This document shows, in pieces, positions 35,131-47,180 of a stretch of DNA of 64,000 nt; within the stretch, counting starts at the first letter, position 1; the number at the start of each line of letters is the position of its first letter. Source of the stretch: Larix kaempferi (lineage: Eukaryota > Streptophyta > Pinopsida > Pinales > Pinaceae); contig BSBM01000150.1 of NCBI GenBank assembly GCA_027924585.1, forward strand, positions 18,768,001-18,832,000, in the 5' to 3' direction. The notes under the pieces are model-generated. The model had not been told where the DNA came from. It ran no database searches and saw only the letters and a program-made list of their open reading frames with translations. The translations under genes were made by a program, and so were the position numbers.

Positions 35131-37600
35131 TTATATTGCATGATTAACTTCCCTATTCATTGCCATCAACCGGATTATCTTCTCGCTTGACATGATAACA
35201 TTGTTGTTCTCAAAAAGTTTTTTTGATCTTAGATCGTATCTTAGTATGAGCCACCAATCCCTGTCCAACACATCTAGGTAAAAGAACACTTGATTGCAGT
35301 GTTTTGGGTAAACATAAGGATCTTTCTTTTCATCCAACATATTTTTAAATTTGATACATATTAGCCCATTATTGAAATCTTCCTTTACATTATTATGGTC
35401 AAAAGTATCCTAATACCACCACTTACACCTAAAAATAACACATTGGAAAGATGAGAAGTCCACTTGCATGATATCTTGTATCTTTCTGACGTAACCTAGC
35501 TTCCCCTCTATTATGTTATGATCATGATGGATAACACAATTAGATTGGTCGAAATCGACCTCCACTCCATAGTTAAATGTGACACATCCATCATTGATAT
35601 CCTTAGAGTGAAAATGATGTCCATATGCCCACATATATGAGAACAAATGCACCTAAAATATGTGAAGAATGGACATTGTCATATGTTTAATAATCCAACC
35701 ATTAATAAAAACATAATACATGTTATAATTCAAACGTGCATTATAAAATGAAGAATGTCAATGGAGAGATTATTACAGAGTTGTTTCCTAATCCCTATGT
35801 TTAGTGCATCCTCTTCACCACGCGGGAAACGAACAAACGCACCATATTTCTCTCTGATTTGGTCAGCCACCCAACTATTGGGACAAATCGTTGGCATATT
35901 TTCTTTTAAATGATCAGGATAAGGAATGCTTCTATTGTTCAATCATCTGAATTATTTCATGTCATTGTCCCATTTCCTTCTCTTTTCTTAATACAATGCG
36001 ACCCATGGTTGCATTGACTCCACATTGTAAAGAAAAAATTTATTGATGGCATCAATTTTTGCATTTGTTGATGTATTCATGAAATGAAAATGATTAGTAT
36101 GAGATCAAATATATATTATCAATTTCATTATAAATAGTTACTTTGTATAAAATTGACAAAACATATGTGACTTACTCTTTATCAAGTGCCTTTTTCTATT
36201 CGTTTGGAGTAGCTCCCCTTCCCTTTTGTCCTCATCTCGTTGGACATCCCAAACCACTCCACTTGGTGTGTTGTCGATTGACTTGATGCATTCACTAGCA
36301 TAGTATAATGACTTATATACTATGTACCCATCTACCATAGACCCCTCAAGTTTTTCCCTTTGTCTAACAAACCCACATGGTCTTCACTTAGTGAAACTAT
36401 GCCATAATGCCTTCGTTCATGGGATATTAAAGAATACGCCCAATTTCACTAGATATTGATAAATATATATCAAAATACTTTTGTTTATCCCCCTCCAAAT
36501 ACATCTTTCCAATTCAAAAAACCCTATTTTTACCAGATGACCTTTTGTACACCCCCTATACCCTACATCCCCCCTCAATACCTACAATATATTGACTCCA
36601 CTTTTCACAATTTAAAAATACCCCTTTATGAATGAATGTGATAAGATATTGGTCAATAAGGTGAAGCCCTCGTGAGAAAACCCCTTCAACTTTTTCATGT
36701 ACCTCTCCAAGAAGAACATCCAACGAAATGAGACCACCCTGGCTAATTCAACCTCATCAGGTAGGTGAATTATAAGATGGACCTATAAGTCCATGAAACT
36801 TGTGCGTAGTTCCTTCTCAAACATACAAACAATCTTGTCAATCTGTCGACACCAACGTGGAATGCTAGCCATGTGAATATCCTTTGATGTAATCCAACAT
36901 ACAAATTATTATAATTTAGACATGAATCACCATAGATCCTTGGTGAATTCATGGTTCACACAACCATGCATGAGAAAAGGATAATAACATTACAAAATAA
37001 ACACACAAGAAATTAATTGGCATAAAACTATGAACGCATAGCATATTAAAACCTAAACTGTAGAGAAAGAAGCATGCAATTGGCATGCATACCCTTAGAA
37101 GGTTCAGATGGTCATGCAATTTTAACCCTAACAATTCTTCTTCTACCGTGAAATGGCGTCGTAGAGTCGACCCATACAGTGAAGGCATCTTCATAGTCAA
37201 TATAACATCCTTTTCCAAAGAAAGATCATCTTTCTTCAAAATACATGGGACATCACCTTCTTTAAAAGACCAAGAGGTTTTGGTGTCTCCTCTACTTTCT
37301 TTTCTTGGCCATTGTTTCTTTTTAGTATTCGAATAAATAAGAGCTCTCCTAACAACCAATGTGTCAATTTATTTTGATGATATGTTCCTCCATAAATAAT
37401 ATGAAACATTTTTAAATATATGCATGGGATTTAGTATGTGGGAAATCTTAAGATGCTCCCAAGATGGAAGCTAGTAAAACACAGATTTCATTTTCATCCC
37501 CTCAGGCATTTTCTCAACATAAGTGCCAAAAAATTCAAGATCATCGAACATGGGTTCCCCATTTGAATTGAAAATTATGCAATTTCCTTCTCCTTCTCTA
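35131..37600 (-). pseudogene. CACTA (En/Spm) TNP2-type transposase remnant
   Basis: Reading the minus strand from 37600 downward gives, in order, the TNP2 pieces. First is a DPMHIFKNV-like reading (about 37410). A MPSLYGSTLRRHF...LLGLKLHDHLNLLR block follows (37200-37085). A DUF4218-like stretch has FRWMFFLERYMKKLKGF (about 36720-36660) and MVDGYIVYKSLYYASECIK (36338). Last is a DUF4216-like C-terminal part with GYVRKIQDIMQVDFSSFQC (35550-35450) and QVFFYLDVLDRDWW (about 35290). This is the usual order in plant CACTA transposases. Many stops and frameshifts, and missing TIRs, show an inactive relic. It is joined directly to ORF-X1 sequence at about 37600. Confidence 0.82.
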
Positions 37601-37942
37601 TGCTATATTCCCTAAGCCATTGTGTCAGTGCCATTATGTTGGGTCTCTAGATTATCTCTGATTTACCATATATCTGTTCCTGGATTTTGCAGGATTGATC
37701 ACAAAACAAAGTCATATCTAGCTTTATTTTGTCTGTTAACTCCAGCTGCTCTGCTAAAGACTCTTTCTCCTTAACCAATTCCTCTACCTGAGCTTTTAGT
37801 TCTTCGACCCATTGGTTGGAGGCTAACTCACTTGATTCTCACTGAGTGATTCGAGCCTCAAAGTCACTCCTTTATCCTTCCATAATCATTAACTGTATAG
37901 TTAATGCATCCTTTTCAGCGTCCAAATTTTGGTATTCATTCA

Positions 37943-38757
37943 TGTGAAAATCCTCACAACAGATCTAAGAGCTGATGTATACCTCACAGGAAAGAATTTA
38001 GGAATAAGATTAAGAGTGGTCAATGCAGTGTAAATGAGCAACATAATAATAATACAGTAGAACTCAGATAGAAGCAAAATAACTTCACACACACTAATTC
38101 ATTAATCACAAATGGACAAATAAATAATACAATGCATGAGGATTCAAATGCCAAGGTGGCAATTCGAATTAGCCTTCATGGAGTGATCAAAAGACCAATG
38201 GAGTGTCATCAAAGCACAACTAGAAGTCTATCTCATCATCGGTGGAGTCATCAATGCACAAGTAACTATCAACCATCAGTCAAACTGAGTCTAACTGAGT
38301 TTGGTAGGTGTAACTGAGTGTAACTGGCACATGGAGGCACTAACTGAATGAAGGAGGCTCACTGGAGGGCGCATGAGGAGCTAATTGAAGTCAAAATGAG
38401 CAGTCTAGTCTCACTAAAGGTCCATCGGAGTGATACAGTCAGTTGAGTGTCAGTCTAGCCTTAAATCAAGGAAATAGCTGAAGATAACACAACTAACTAA
38501 AGTACAACTGAATGGTAGGTGAGAGAGGGCGAGTGGCTTCCTTAATTCAAGGAAAAAGGGTGCACTAAGCTCTAGGAGGGCTAAAACTGATCAGTGAGAA
38601 ACTCCCGAGGCTAGCTAGCTGAGGGCTAGGTGTTGGGATTGATGACTGGGATGTATGTAGAATGCATGTTGCATGCACAATGCATGCTGCATGCAGAAAT
38701 GCATGCAAGATTGAAAATGCTAGTAGGACTAGGATGGAGTATAGGAATATCCTAAAA
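37943..38757 (-). repeat. 3' LTR of the non-autonomous Copia element
   Basis: 815 bp, matching the other LTR over its whole length with scattered substitutions. The terminal CA has changed to AA. A cluster of CATGCA motifs lies at about 38652-38708, close to the U3 start on the minus strand. Confidence 0.9.
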
Positions 38758-39192
38758 CCCCCCCTTAATCCATCATGGGCCCTGGTAACTGAGACCAAAG
38801 GTCACCCAATACAATGAATAATAACAGTCAATAAACCGAGGAAATGGAGAAAACCTCATGGGAAAAATACCCCCCCTCAAAATAGACTGTAAGGCACACA
38901 CAAAAAATAAATGCTCCAAACTCAAGCAGGTGTGATGCTTGGTCATGTGTCTGGAGGTATCTTCTTCTTGGGAAGAAGTGGATCATGCTCAGAAAGCATG
39001 TGCTTGTACTTGCTCTTCAGATCGAATGTGATGAGAACAAATCCAAAAGTATGAGGATAACCCTTGAACCTGTGATTCAAATCAGCTGAGGTAGGATCAA
39101 ATCTATGAATGTGCAGATAGTCTTTTGTCTTCTCCTTCGAACCATCATAGGTGAGATCATGCCCAAAAGAACCATCACATGATAGTAAATGC

Positions 39193-39536
39193 TTTGAATC
39201 CAAATCAGATCCAAGACTTGAAGAATGGTTTCTTAAGATCTCCTTTGAACCATTGGAGGTGAGATCTAAACCATTGAATGCATGAGAAATTATCCCAAGA
39301 GAATTGCAATGGCCATCATGGGTGAGATTATGCCCAAAAGAACCATCAAATATCTATGATTGCTTGGAATCCAAATCAAATCCAAGACTTGAATCATGGT
39401 TGCTTAAGATCTCCTTTGAACCATTTGAGGTGAGAAATAAACCAGTAAATGCATGAGAAATTATCCCAAGTGAATGGCAATGGCCATCATATTCAATAAC
39501 CTTCTGAAAGCATGAAATAATGATCATATAGTAGTA
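39193..39536. repeat. 172-bp tandem duplication inside the Copia element
   Basis: The block TGAATCCAAATCAGATCCA... at 39193 recurs as GGAATCCAAATCAAATCCA at 39366. Both run through TTAAGATCTCCTTTGAACCA to AATGGCCATCAT. A shortened third piece begins near 39120 (CTCCTTCGAACCATCATAGG). Confidence 0.75.
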
Positions 39537-39866
39537 CATAAGAGGTGAGTGATCAAGGAGAGCGAATGCATTGCCTCCAATGGCTGATTTAACCTCCGAA
39601 ACATTCATGAGATCATGATGCAAACCAACAGACTCTGGTGCAAGAGAGGATTTAGGAACCTCTGCGATTTCTAGAGTGTGAGCTGGTACATAATTCAAAA
39701 TAGAAGAAATTTGGAGCATGAGTGTAGAATCTGCAAGTTCTTCTTCTTTGTGGCTAACTTCAATATGAGATATGTTTGATACTGATTCATGATCAATGAA
39801 ATCATCAAGGAGGGTGAATGCATCACTGGGCTTGCTCTCAAAAGGGTTTGGACCAATCCCTTCATT

Positions 39867-40094
39867 CTACTTGCCAAATATTACATCCAGTTGGGCCCAT
39901 AGCTCTTTTGGAGATTCAGCAGAATCAATGAAGTGGTTCATCATGCAATGAGACATAGCAAACATCATTGTTGCATAGAAACTGTCACCTTTATTTAACC
40001 AATCATTCTCTTCTTCAGAGGATTTAAACTCTCTTTCAAAACAATAATCAAAGAAATCATGGCTCTTCCAATAGCTATCATTTTGGGCTTCCAT
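39867..40094 (-). CDS. Short gag-like ORF of the non-autonomous Copia element
   Basis: 75 codons beginning MEAQNDSYWKSHDFFDYCFE and containing MMFAMSHCMMNHFIDSAES followed by PKELWAQLDVIFGK. The last part matches the capsid-helix pattern of Copia gag (A...W..L...F). A full gag is about four times longer and has a zinc knuckle, which is absent here. Further open pieces downstream in other frames (39354-39719, 38943-39203) are repetitive. The ORF may be a truncated gag retained for RNA packaging, or simply a relic. Confidence 0.55.
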   Translation of the reverse strand: MEAQNDSYWKSHDFFDYCFEREFKSSEEENDWLNKGDSFYATMMFAMSHCMMNHFIDSAESPKELWAQLDVIFGK

Positions 40095-40291
40095 TCATCA
40101 TAGTTGAATGGAGAAAGAGGAGGGATTTCTTCTAAATTCATGAAGCTGTAGAAGACCTACAAAAACAATAGAAAATGTATGCAACTGCTACTGCTGCAAA
40201 AGTGCAGAAACTGTTGCAACTGCTGCACTCGAAATCTTGATAATAACCTGCAAAAAATTCTCAGGAATGGAGATAGACAATACTCTCAACA

Positions 40292-40304
40292 GGCTCTGGT
40301 ACCA
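40292..40304 (-). other. Primer binding site (tRNA-iMet type)
   Basis: The minus strand reads TGGTACCAGAGCC directly after the 5' LTR. This differs by one base from TGGTATCAGAGCC, the complement of plant initiator tRNA-Met, the normal Copia primer. Confidence 0.85.
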
Positions 40305-41112
40305 TGTGAAAATCCTCACAGCAGATCTAAGAGTTGATGTATACCTCACAAGAAAGAAAGAAAAAACTAGGAATAAGATTAAGAGTGGTCAATGCAGTGT
40401 AAATGAGCAACAGAATAATAATACAGTAGAACTCGGATAGAAGCAAAATAACTTCACACACACTAATTCATTAATCACAAATGGACAAATAAATAATACA
40501 ATGCATGAGGATTTGAATGCCAAGGTGGCAATTCGAATTAGCCTTCATGGAGTGATCAAAAGATCATTGGAGTGTCATCAAATCACAACTAGAAGTCTAT
40601 CTCATCATCGGTGGAGTCATCAATGCACAAGTAACTGTCAACCATTAGTCAAACTGAGTCTAACTAAGTGTGGTAGGTGTAACTGAGTGTAACTGGCACA
40701 TGGAGGCACTAACTGAATGAAGGAGGCTCAGTGGAGGGCGCATGAGGAGCTAATTGAAGTCAAAATGAGCAGTCTAGTCTCACTGGAGGTCCATCGGAGT
40801 GATACAGTCAGTTGAGAGTCAGTCTAGCCTTAAATCAAGGAAAGAACTGAAGATAACTGAACTAATTGAAGTACAACTGAATAGTAGGTGAGAGAGGGTG
40901 AGTGGCTTCCTTAATTCAAGGAAGAAGGGTGCACTAAGCTCTAGGAGGGCTAAAACTAATCGGTGAGAAGCTCCCGGGGATAGCTAGTTGAGGGCTAGGT
41001 GCTGGGACTGATGACTGGGATGCATGCATGCAGAATGCATGCTACATGCAGAAATGCATGCAAGACTGAAAATGCTGGTAGGACTAGGATGGAGTATATG
41101 AATATCCTAACA
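40305..41112 (-). repeat. 5' LTR of the non-autonomous Copia element
   Basis: 808 bp, TG...CA. It carries the same GCATGC-rich cluster at about 41018-41066. Confidence 0.9.
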
Positions 41113-42350
41113 ATTCATTATCCTTTCCTTCTCATATAGAAGGGAGTCATGTTTCCTTTTCAATTCTATCCCTTCTCCTCACTCCTTCACCAGATTATCT
41201 TTTAATTTGAGCAACTTCTCTTTACTTCACTCAATATCATTCATCAATTTGCCAACATTATCTCCATTAGCTTGAGCAACAGCTACATTGACATATGTCA
41301 TGAATTTGGGGTCTTTGTGTGTACACTCCATGATGGTTCTTTCCTAAACAGTGACAACATCCGGTTGGGAGCCCATTTTCAGTCTCTTCTCTGATCTCTT
41401 TGTGATAGTCTTTATTTTCTGATCAAAGATGATAGTGTCCAATTTGGCCACGGTGTGATGTTTTGATGGGGTGAATGGCGTGAATCCGAGCTCATCCAAG
41501 GGAAGGTGTCCTCCGGTGAGTATTACATTGGATATCTCCAGTGGGTCTATGTCCATAGCTTGAACATTCAGGCTTCCCTTTTCCACAGCTTCCTTGGAGT
41601 TTTCTTCCACTTCTTTTTTATTTTGTTGTTCACCTGCTTCACTGTCCGCTCTTTCTCTCATTTCTTGCAACCTCACAGCTTCTTCTTTCTGGATCCTTTC
41701 AATCTCTTCTCTCTGGACTCTCTCAGTCTCCTCTTTCTAAATTCTTTCGGCCTCTTCTTTCTGGATTCTTTCGGCCTCTTCTTTCTGGATTTTTTCGGCT
41801 TCTTCTGTCCAGATTCTTTTGGCCTCTTCCAATAGCTTCTTCTCAGCTTCTGTTAACTGCAACTTTATGACTTCATCCTTTTATTGCCTTTCTACATCCT
41901 CCTTTTGATTCGTTTCTACTTCCTTTCTACTCCTTGAGAGTGTTGGACTTAAAACTGGAACCGTCTCCAATTTTGTGATGAAAATGCTTGTTCAGCTCAG
42001 TCATGTTTCTTCCGCTCCGATACACTTCTTCATCTTTCAAGAAGAGATGCGCATATTCAAATTTAATCTTGCAGGAAGCACAATGGGAAACGACCTTACC
42101 TTCACTATCGTTCCTTCTAAAAATCTTTGTCCCAAAATGAAAGGCCTCTAAATCTTTGACAAAATCCTCAACCCCTTTTACCCTGGGGAATTTGTATGCA
42201 TCGATGGTGAATGGGAACGGTGGGTAGGAGGCTTTCTTCTTCGCATGAAGAAAACTCCCAACCCCATTGACAAAAACCTGCCTTACGGCCTCTTTTTGCA
42301 CAAAAAAATCAATAGCATACTGAGGCAACAGAGAAGGGGGTTGGGTTCCC

Positions 42351-44377
42351 TGTCATGTCCCAAATTTGGAATTGGGTCACAATGGCCTAATCACATTGGC
42401 CATATTCATTAGAGTTTGTAAAATTGTTGTTAAAGGTCAAATAATTGCCAAGGAGGAAGATTACTAGTTTCCTAGGTTTGGGGTGGAAGCTTTGGGATTT
42501 GGAATAATGGGGATAACAAATGATGTTTGAACATTAGAGTGGCATAAATATTTAATAAAGGAGCTAAATAAATATATACAAGTGAAAATCAAAGTGGCAT
42601 TTGATCATGAAGACACATGGAGGAAGTGGGACCCACATATGGCTAGATTTCCCCACTACACTTGGCATCATTCTCTCGCCAATTCGAATTCAAGGTGAAT
42701 GGTAACATACTTGGGGGAGTCAAAAAGGTATTATTCATGGCATGACTCATCCAAGGTCGAAATATAGAGGAAGAGTTACTCCCATGGAAGAGGAAGAGGC
42801 AATTTGGAGCTAGTGAGACACTTGGGCTAGATTCCCTAGCTCTATGACAACAATGATGAAAATGCTATGACACCAATAACACAAATCAGACTTGAAGGCT
42901 AACATATGACACATATTACATGTCAGGGCTAAAAATAGACTCCAAGAGGGCACTCAAAGGTGTTAGGGAAGCTAATATGCTTCCACATGTGATTTGGTGG
43001 AAGTGGGAGACTAGGAATTGTTGTACAAGTGGCGTTCTTTGGAATCTCTTCCCAACTTGAGTTGGCATGAGTCTCTTGGAAGGAATTAGACCCATGGAGG
43101 ACATTAGAACTTTATAAATGTCAATAACAAAGAATGAAACCAGCTTTTGATCATTTGTAGAATTTGCAATTGCATTTGTGAAGAGGGAGAGCTAGTGGAT
43201 GACTAGTTTCTTGCCTTAGCCAATTTCGAGGGTGAAAGATTCCCATCCAAGTTAGTAATTGGAAAGGAAATTAAAACCTTTCATTTGGAGCTTTAATGGA
43301 GTCTTTATTCGCAGGTGTAAGCTACAGGGAAGCTCATGGTTTCTTCTATTGCAGCTCACTTCTTCAACCATTTCCAGTTTTGATGGCATATTCTTGATCC
43401 TTGAGGGAGGGAGTTTTGGGTGAGATATTGTACTCTTTGGGGGAGCTTCTAATGCCCCATTTATTTTGTAATATGAATTAAATACTCTTTTATTCATCTC
43501 TAGAAAGTTTCAGGTCTAAATTCCAAGTAGAAATGTATAAATCTCATTTTTAATGGAAGAACAATGCCATTTCCCCACTACCTTGTTGTGAACTAATGTA
43601 TTGATGATGATTTCGAATGAATGGATGATTCTCTGATGAATTTGTGATTAATGGACTTCCATGGATGTATTTTACATGTTTCATGTACTGTACTTGAGCA
43701 TTTGAAGTATTTTTACTCAATTTAATTGCATTGGAAGAAGAAATAGTGCCATTTCCCCAAGGGTCGAATTGGTGATTTTTGCAGTTGAATGGGAGAGGGT
43801 TGGAATAGATATAATAATCAATTAATGGTGCACATGAGACCTTAATAACATCCTTAACACATTACATACCTCTGTTCATAAATTTTAGTGGGTTTGGAGG
43901 CAATTGGGAAGCCATTTTCAGTACTTACCCCAGGGGGATTTGAACCCCAAATTACTAGTAAAATTACATACTTGGTCCAGAATCTTAAGAGAGTTTGCAG
44001 AGGTCTTTTGGTGGCCATATGTCATCCATAAACATCATATTCAATTCCTAATATCATTCATACACCTTCCTTGAATATTTAAAGGCATTTGGAGTCAATT
44101 TGAGACCTAGAGACCAATACTAGTCAAAGGGAAATCACTAGTAAAGTTACCTACATTGACCAGAATTGAAAGAGTATTTGAAGAAGTATTTTAAAGGTCC
44201 AAATGCATCCCTAAAACACATATTTATGTTCTAATATCATTCCTATACCTTCTCAGAAGATTTGGGATCATTTGGGGCAAATTTGGGACCTAGAGATCAA
44301 AACTAGTCAAAGGTCGAACTAGGGAAAAAAAGTGGAAAGTTGCCATTTTAATCAAATTCCTAACAAGGGACATTACA
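42351..44377. mobile_element. Solo LTR (2,027 bp) inside ORF-X1
   Basis: The insertion starts TGTCATGTCCC and ends GGGACATTACA, near-perfect inverted ends, with a 5-bp TSD TTCCC (42346-42350 and 44378-44382). Removing it and one TSD joins the ORF-X1 frame (YIIMYGG...LPQYAIDFF) with no shift. Internal sequence is non-coding and A/T-rich. It shares the terminus style with the 6979-8240 solo LTR, but the interiors look unrelated. Confidence 0.9.
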
Positions 44378-45400
44378 TTCCCCCATACATTATGATATAT
44401 GTGCCTTCCGCATAGAAGTAATAATCTCCATGTTCCTTGATAACTGACAAGGCATTCTCAGACATACAATTAGGCTCTTCTTTGAAGATTAGCCAGTATA
44501 GTGGCATGATTAATCCTTCACAAATCCGTTTGTAGTGGCTTGCGTATTTGTGATCCCATGTCACCTGAGAAGCTACGTGGAGGGGATATTCGGACAGCTT
44601 CCAAACACATCCCAAATTAGGGAAAGGGTGTTTGGCTAATATGCAATCCAAGAGATAAGAGGACATGAATAAGTCAGCTTTTTTTGTGTCAGTCCTCCTT
44701 GTGCTACGGCAATGTGTGACACCATACTCTCAGAAATGATATCGGCCCAGTTGAAAATCGTGCCATGTGGGGCAATATGGTAAATCACTGGTACCCAAGT
44801 GATTTTATATAGATTTATGTTCGACAAGCCAAAAATCCGGCTTAACATCATAACAATGATCCTATACGGGGTCCTCAAGTTTTGACTATCATATTCTCCG
44901 TTGGACCTTGGTCTCAACTGCTTTTCAAGGATCGTCATCCTTTTAGCATAATCAAAATGATCCATACTGACCCCAATCAACCAGTCATCGTTCATCATGA
45001 CTTTAGGGGAGGGCAGCTTGTATGATGCATATATGTGGGCCGGTTGAAAGGATGCAAGCCCTTCACCTTTGATATCTGAAATAATCCTGGTGTTAACATC
45101 CACTAGGGGAAAAATCCACCCGATAACCTCCGAGCATGGGAATAATTCTGGTCGTGTGGCCACCTTATGTAGGCCGGACTTCTTTATGTTTTGGTAGACC
45201 ATTAATTCTTCGATGGAAGCGTTAGGGACATTCCCATCTTTGATAGCTCTGTATAGTTCGCCGCATTTGAACTCTGGGGTGATCCCTATCATGGCTTGAG
45301 TATCTTTGAACATCGTCTCTAGTGAAGTATCCAATAATACTTCCATGTCTGAGTCTGGCTCTGCTAACTTGGACTTTCGCTTGGCGGAACATTTATGCAT

Positions 45401-46497
45401 ATCAAGTCTAATGAGACACAGAAGGAACCAATGAGGAAAATATTTACAAATAATTCATCATCCATGGTACAGTCAATGAACATAATTGAAACAAAATGTT
45501 ATGAGTGTTTGTTTTGCTTTTATCTTGCAATGAAATTTTCAAGTACAAAGTTGTTTTCATTAAAAATTAAACCTTAGGGTGAAAGACAAATTTTATTTGC
45601 ACAGACAACTTCTAGAAAGCAAAAAAGAAGCTTGGAGATACTACAGAAAGCACAAACAGTCAAACAAATAATGATTTTCATTCTGACAGAAAAGTTATTA
45701 AGGTTTGAAAAGTCCTAGGGATGTGCATAAACGTGGAAAACAGGGTGCGACCGGACAAGTAGAACCGTTTCGTTACATTCTTTAACCAATGGTGGTTTCA
45801 ATTTTAAAACCCTGCTCGAAAGGAAAATATGTCTTCTTCTCTGATCAAAACACACTTCGACGGGGCGACAAGCTTAAAACTACGACGGATCGAGATGTCG
45901 TGTGAGTTTTGGAGACCAAAAAGGGTTCGGTGGCATGAAATTTTGTTTACAAAATGAGGAAACTTGAACTACCATCCAGGACGAAAATGGTCTTCTATGT
46001 GGTTGCTAGGTGCTTAAAACCATTTTAGAGATTAGTTTTATGGCGGTAGGGAACTAGGTAAAACATAGAGGCTTCACCGGCCGCAGTCGACTCAACACTT
46101 CCCTACACACAGATACGCCAAAGGATGTGCGGGCAACGACGGGCGATTAGGATGAAAGGTTAAGGTGGACAAGATAAAAGAGGGAGACTCAGCCAGCCGT
46201 GGCAGCCTCATGAGTGAGAAATAAAAATGGCTCTAGGACAGAACTAGACGACCCTGCTCCCAAAACTTTGAAAAAACCGAAACCAACAAGCAAGAGCCTC
46301 AAAATCAAATTTAAAAAAACCCAAAAACGGAAAAGGGATTTAGACAGCCTTCCTGCACTGCTGAAATGGCTAGGCTGATGAGTGAGCTTGGTGGCGATAG
46401 CTTACTTGGCGTTCTGTGACTGGCTAGCGCAAGGTGCTCCAAACGGCGTTCTTCTCAGATATTTTTTTTCGCAAACAATGACCAAATAACCCGTTTT
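45401..46497. other. Leader of ORF-X1, non-coding
   Basis: About 1.1 kb separates the minus-strand TATA box from the first ORF-X1 codon. It is GC-richer than its surroundings, without an ORF or a PBS I can name. It could be a 5' UTR, possibly with an intron. Confidence 0.35.
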
Positions 46498-46509
46498 GGT
46501 ATATATAAC
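46498..46509 (-). promoter_or_regulatory. TATA box upstream of ORF-X1
   Basis: The minus strand reads GTTATATATACC, directed at ORF-X1. The tandem GC-rich repeats lie just upstream, so the arrangement resembles an LTR U3 promoter with enhancer-like sub-repeats. Confidence 0.5.
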
Positions 46510-46654
46510 AACTAAAATCCCACCATAAATGCGAACGGAGTTGGCGGGTGGGATCATTTAATGACTCTATATGTTATCTTTAATGCCCCCATCTTGATTT
46601 GCAGACCAATTTTCAAGTAACTTTACCCGACCGTTTCGGCAAACTTTCCTCAAT

Positions 46655-47180
46655 CACTGCGAAAAGTCGGCGAGATTCTGTCAAACACCCCAATATGGTC
46701 AGCGACACTTGCTAAGGAACTGTGACATGACCGCGGGAAGCTTGCCCAAGGGCAGCAAAATGGCCGACGGAGTGAAAGGGTCGGCGCTAACTTGCCTAAC
46801 TGCGACGAAACGGTCAGCAAGTTTTTCTCAAACCACAACGACTTCTCCCGGTGAAAAATTATTTGGTCGGAGTGAAATGGTCAGGGCAATCTATCCATAT
46901 GGTAGCGAAATGGTCAGTGGCTTTGCTCAAATGGCAGTGAAAACATCGACAGGAAATTGTTTTAAAAGTTGCGACAAAGACCAGGGCAGACTCATCAAAA
47001 TGCAGTGATGGATCAACGCTAACTTGCCAAAAAGCTTTGAAATGTCACAGTGAAAACCTCCAGGAGGCAGCGAAAGGTTGGCAAAAAACTCTGAAACGTC
47101 AGTGCAGTTTGTCCAAATCGCTGCGATTTGGTTGGCATGAACTTACCAAAATGCTACAACTATTTCGACGAAAAAACCTG
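46655..47180. repeat. Degenerate GC-richer tandem repeat upstream of ORF-X1
   Basis: Roughly a dozen 38-48-bp units follow the pattern GCGAAAYGGTCRGC then ACTTGCCNAAAT. They are highly diverged but regularly phased over 500 bp. The array sits 150 bp upstream (minus strand) of the TATA box. Composition is clearly GC-richer than flanking DNA. Confidence 0.65.

Larger units (their letters stand above)
37943..41112 (-). mobile_element. Non-autonomous Copia-type LTR element
   Basis: Two LTRs (37943-38757 and 40305-41112) start TGTGAAAATCCTCAC and end TATCCTAACA (AA in the left copy). A 5-bp TSD, ATTCA, flanks them at 37938-37942 and 41113-41117. Next to the right LTR lies a PBS and next to the left LTR a polypurine tract (minus strand AAGGGGGGG, 38758-38766), so transcription is on the minus strand. 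The 1.55 kb internal region encodes only a short gag-like protein and non-coding repeats. It has no protease, integrase or RT, so it must have depended on another Copia element. Confidence 0.92.
37620..45400 (-). pseudogene. ORF-X1: unrecognised long coiled-coil gene, twice interrupted
   Basis: Coding starts at 45400 (MHKCSAKRKSK) and runs to 44378, then 42345-41113, then 37937-37620, skipping a solo LTR and a Copia element. The N-terminal ~600 residues look globular: FKCGELYRAIKDGNVPNASI, IGWIFPLVDVNTRI, and a VIYHIAPHGTIFNW...LLDCILAKHPF region. A charged segment follows with a repeated 11-residue heptad-like unit (RIQKEEAERIQ) at about 41820-41690, then acidic and coiled-coil sequence. A frameshift lies in a homopolymer at about 44683, and in-frame stops occur at 41737, about 41885 and 41935. 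No RT, integrase or zinc knuckle is visible. The IYH...LLDCIL part is faintly like plant transposon-associated 'Transposase_32' proteins. Function unknown. Confidence 0.55.
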
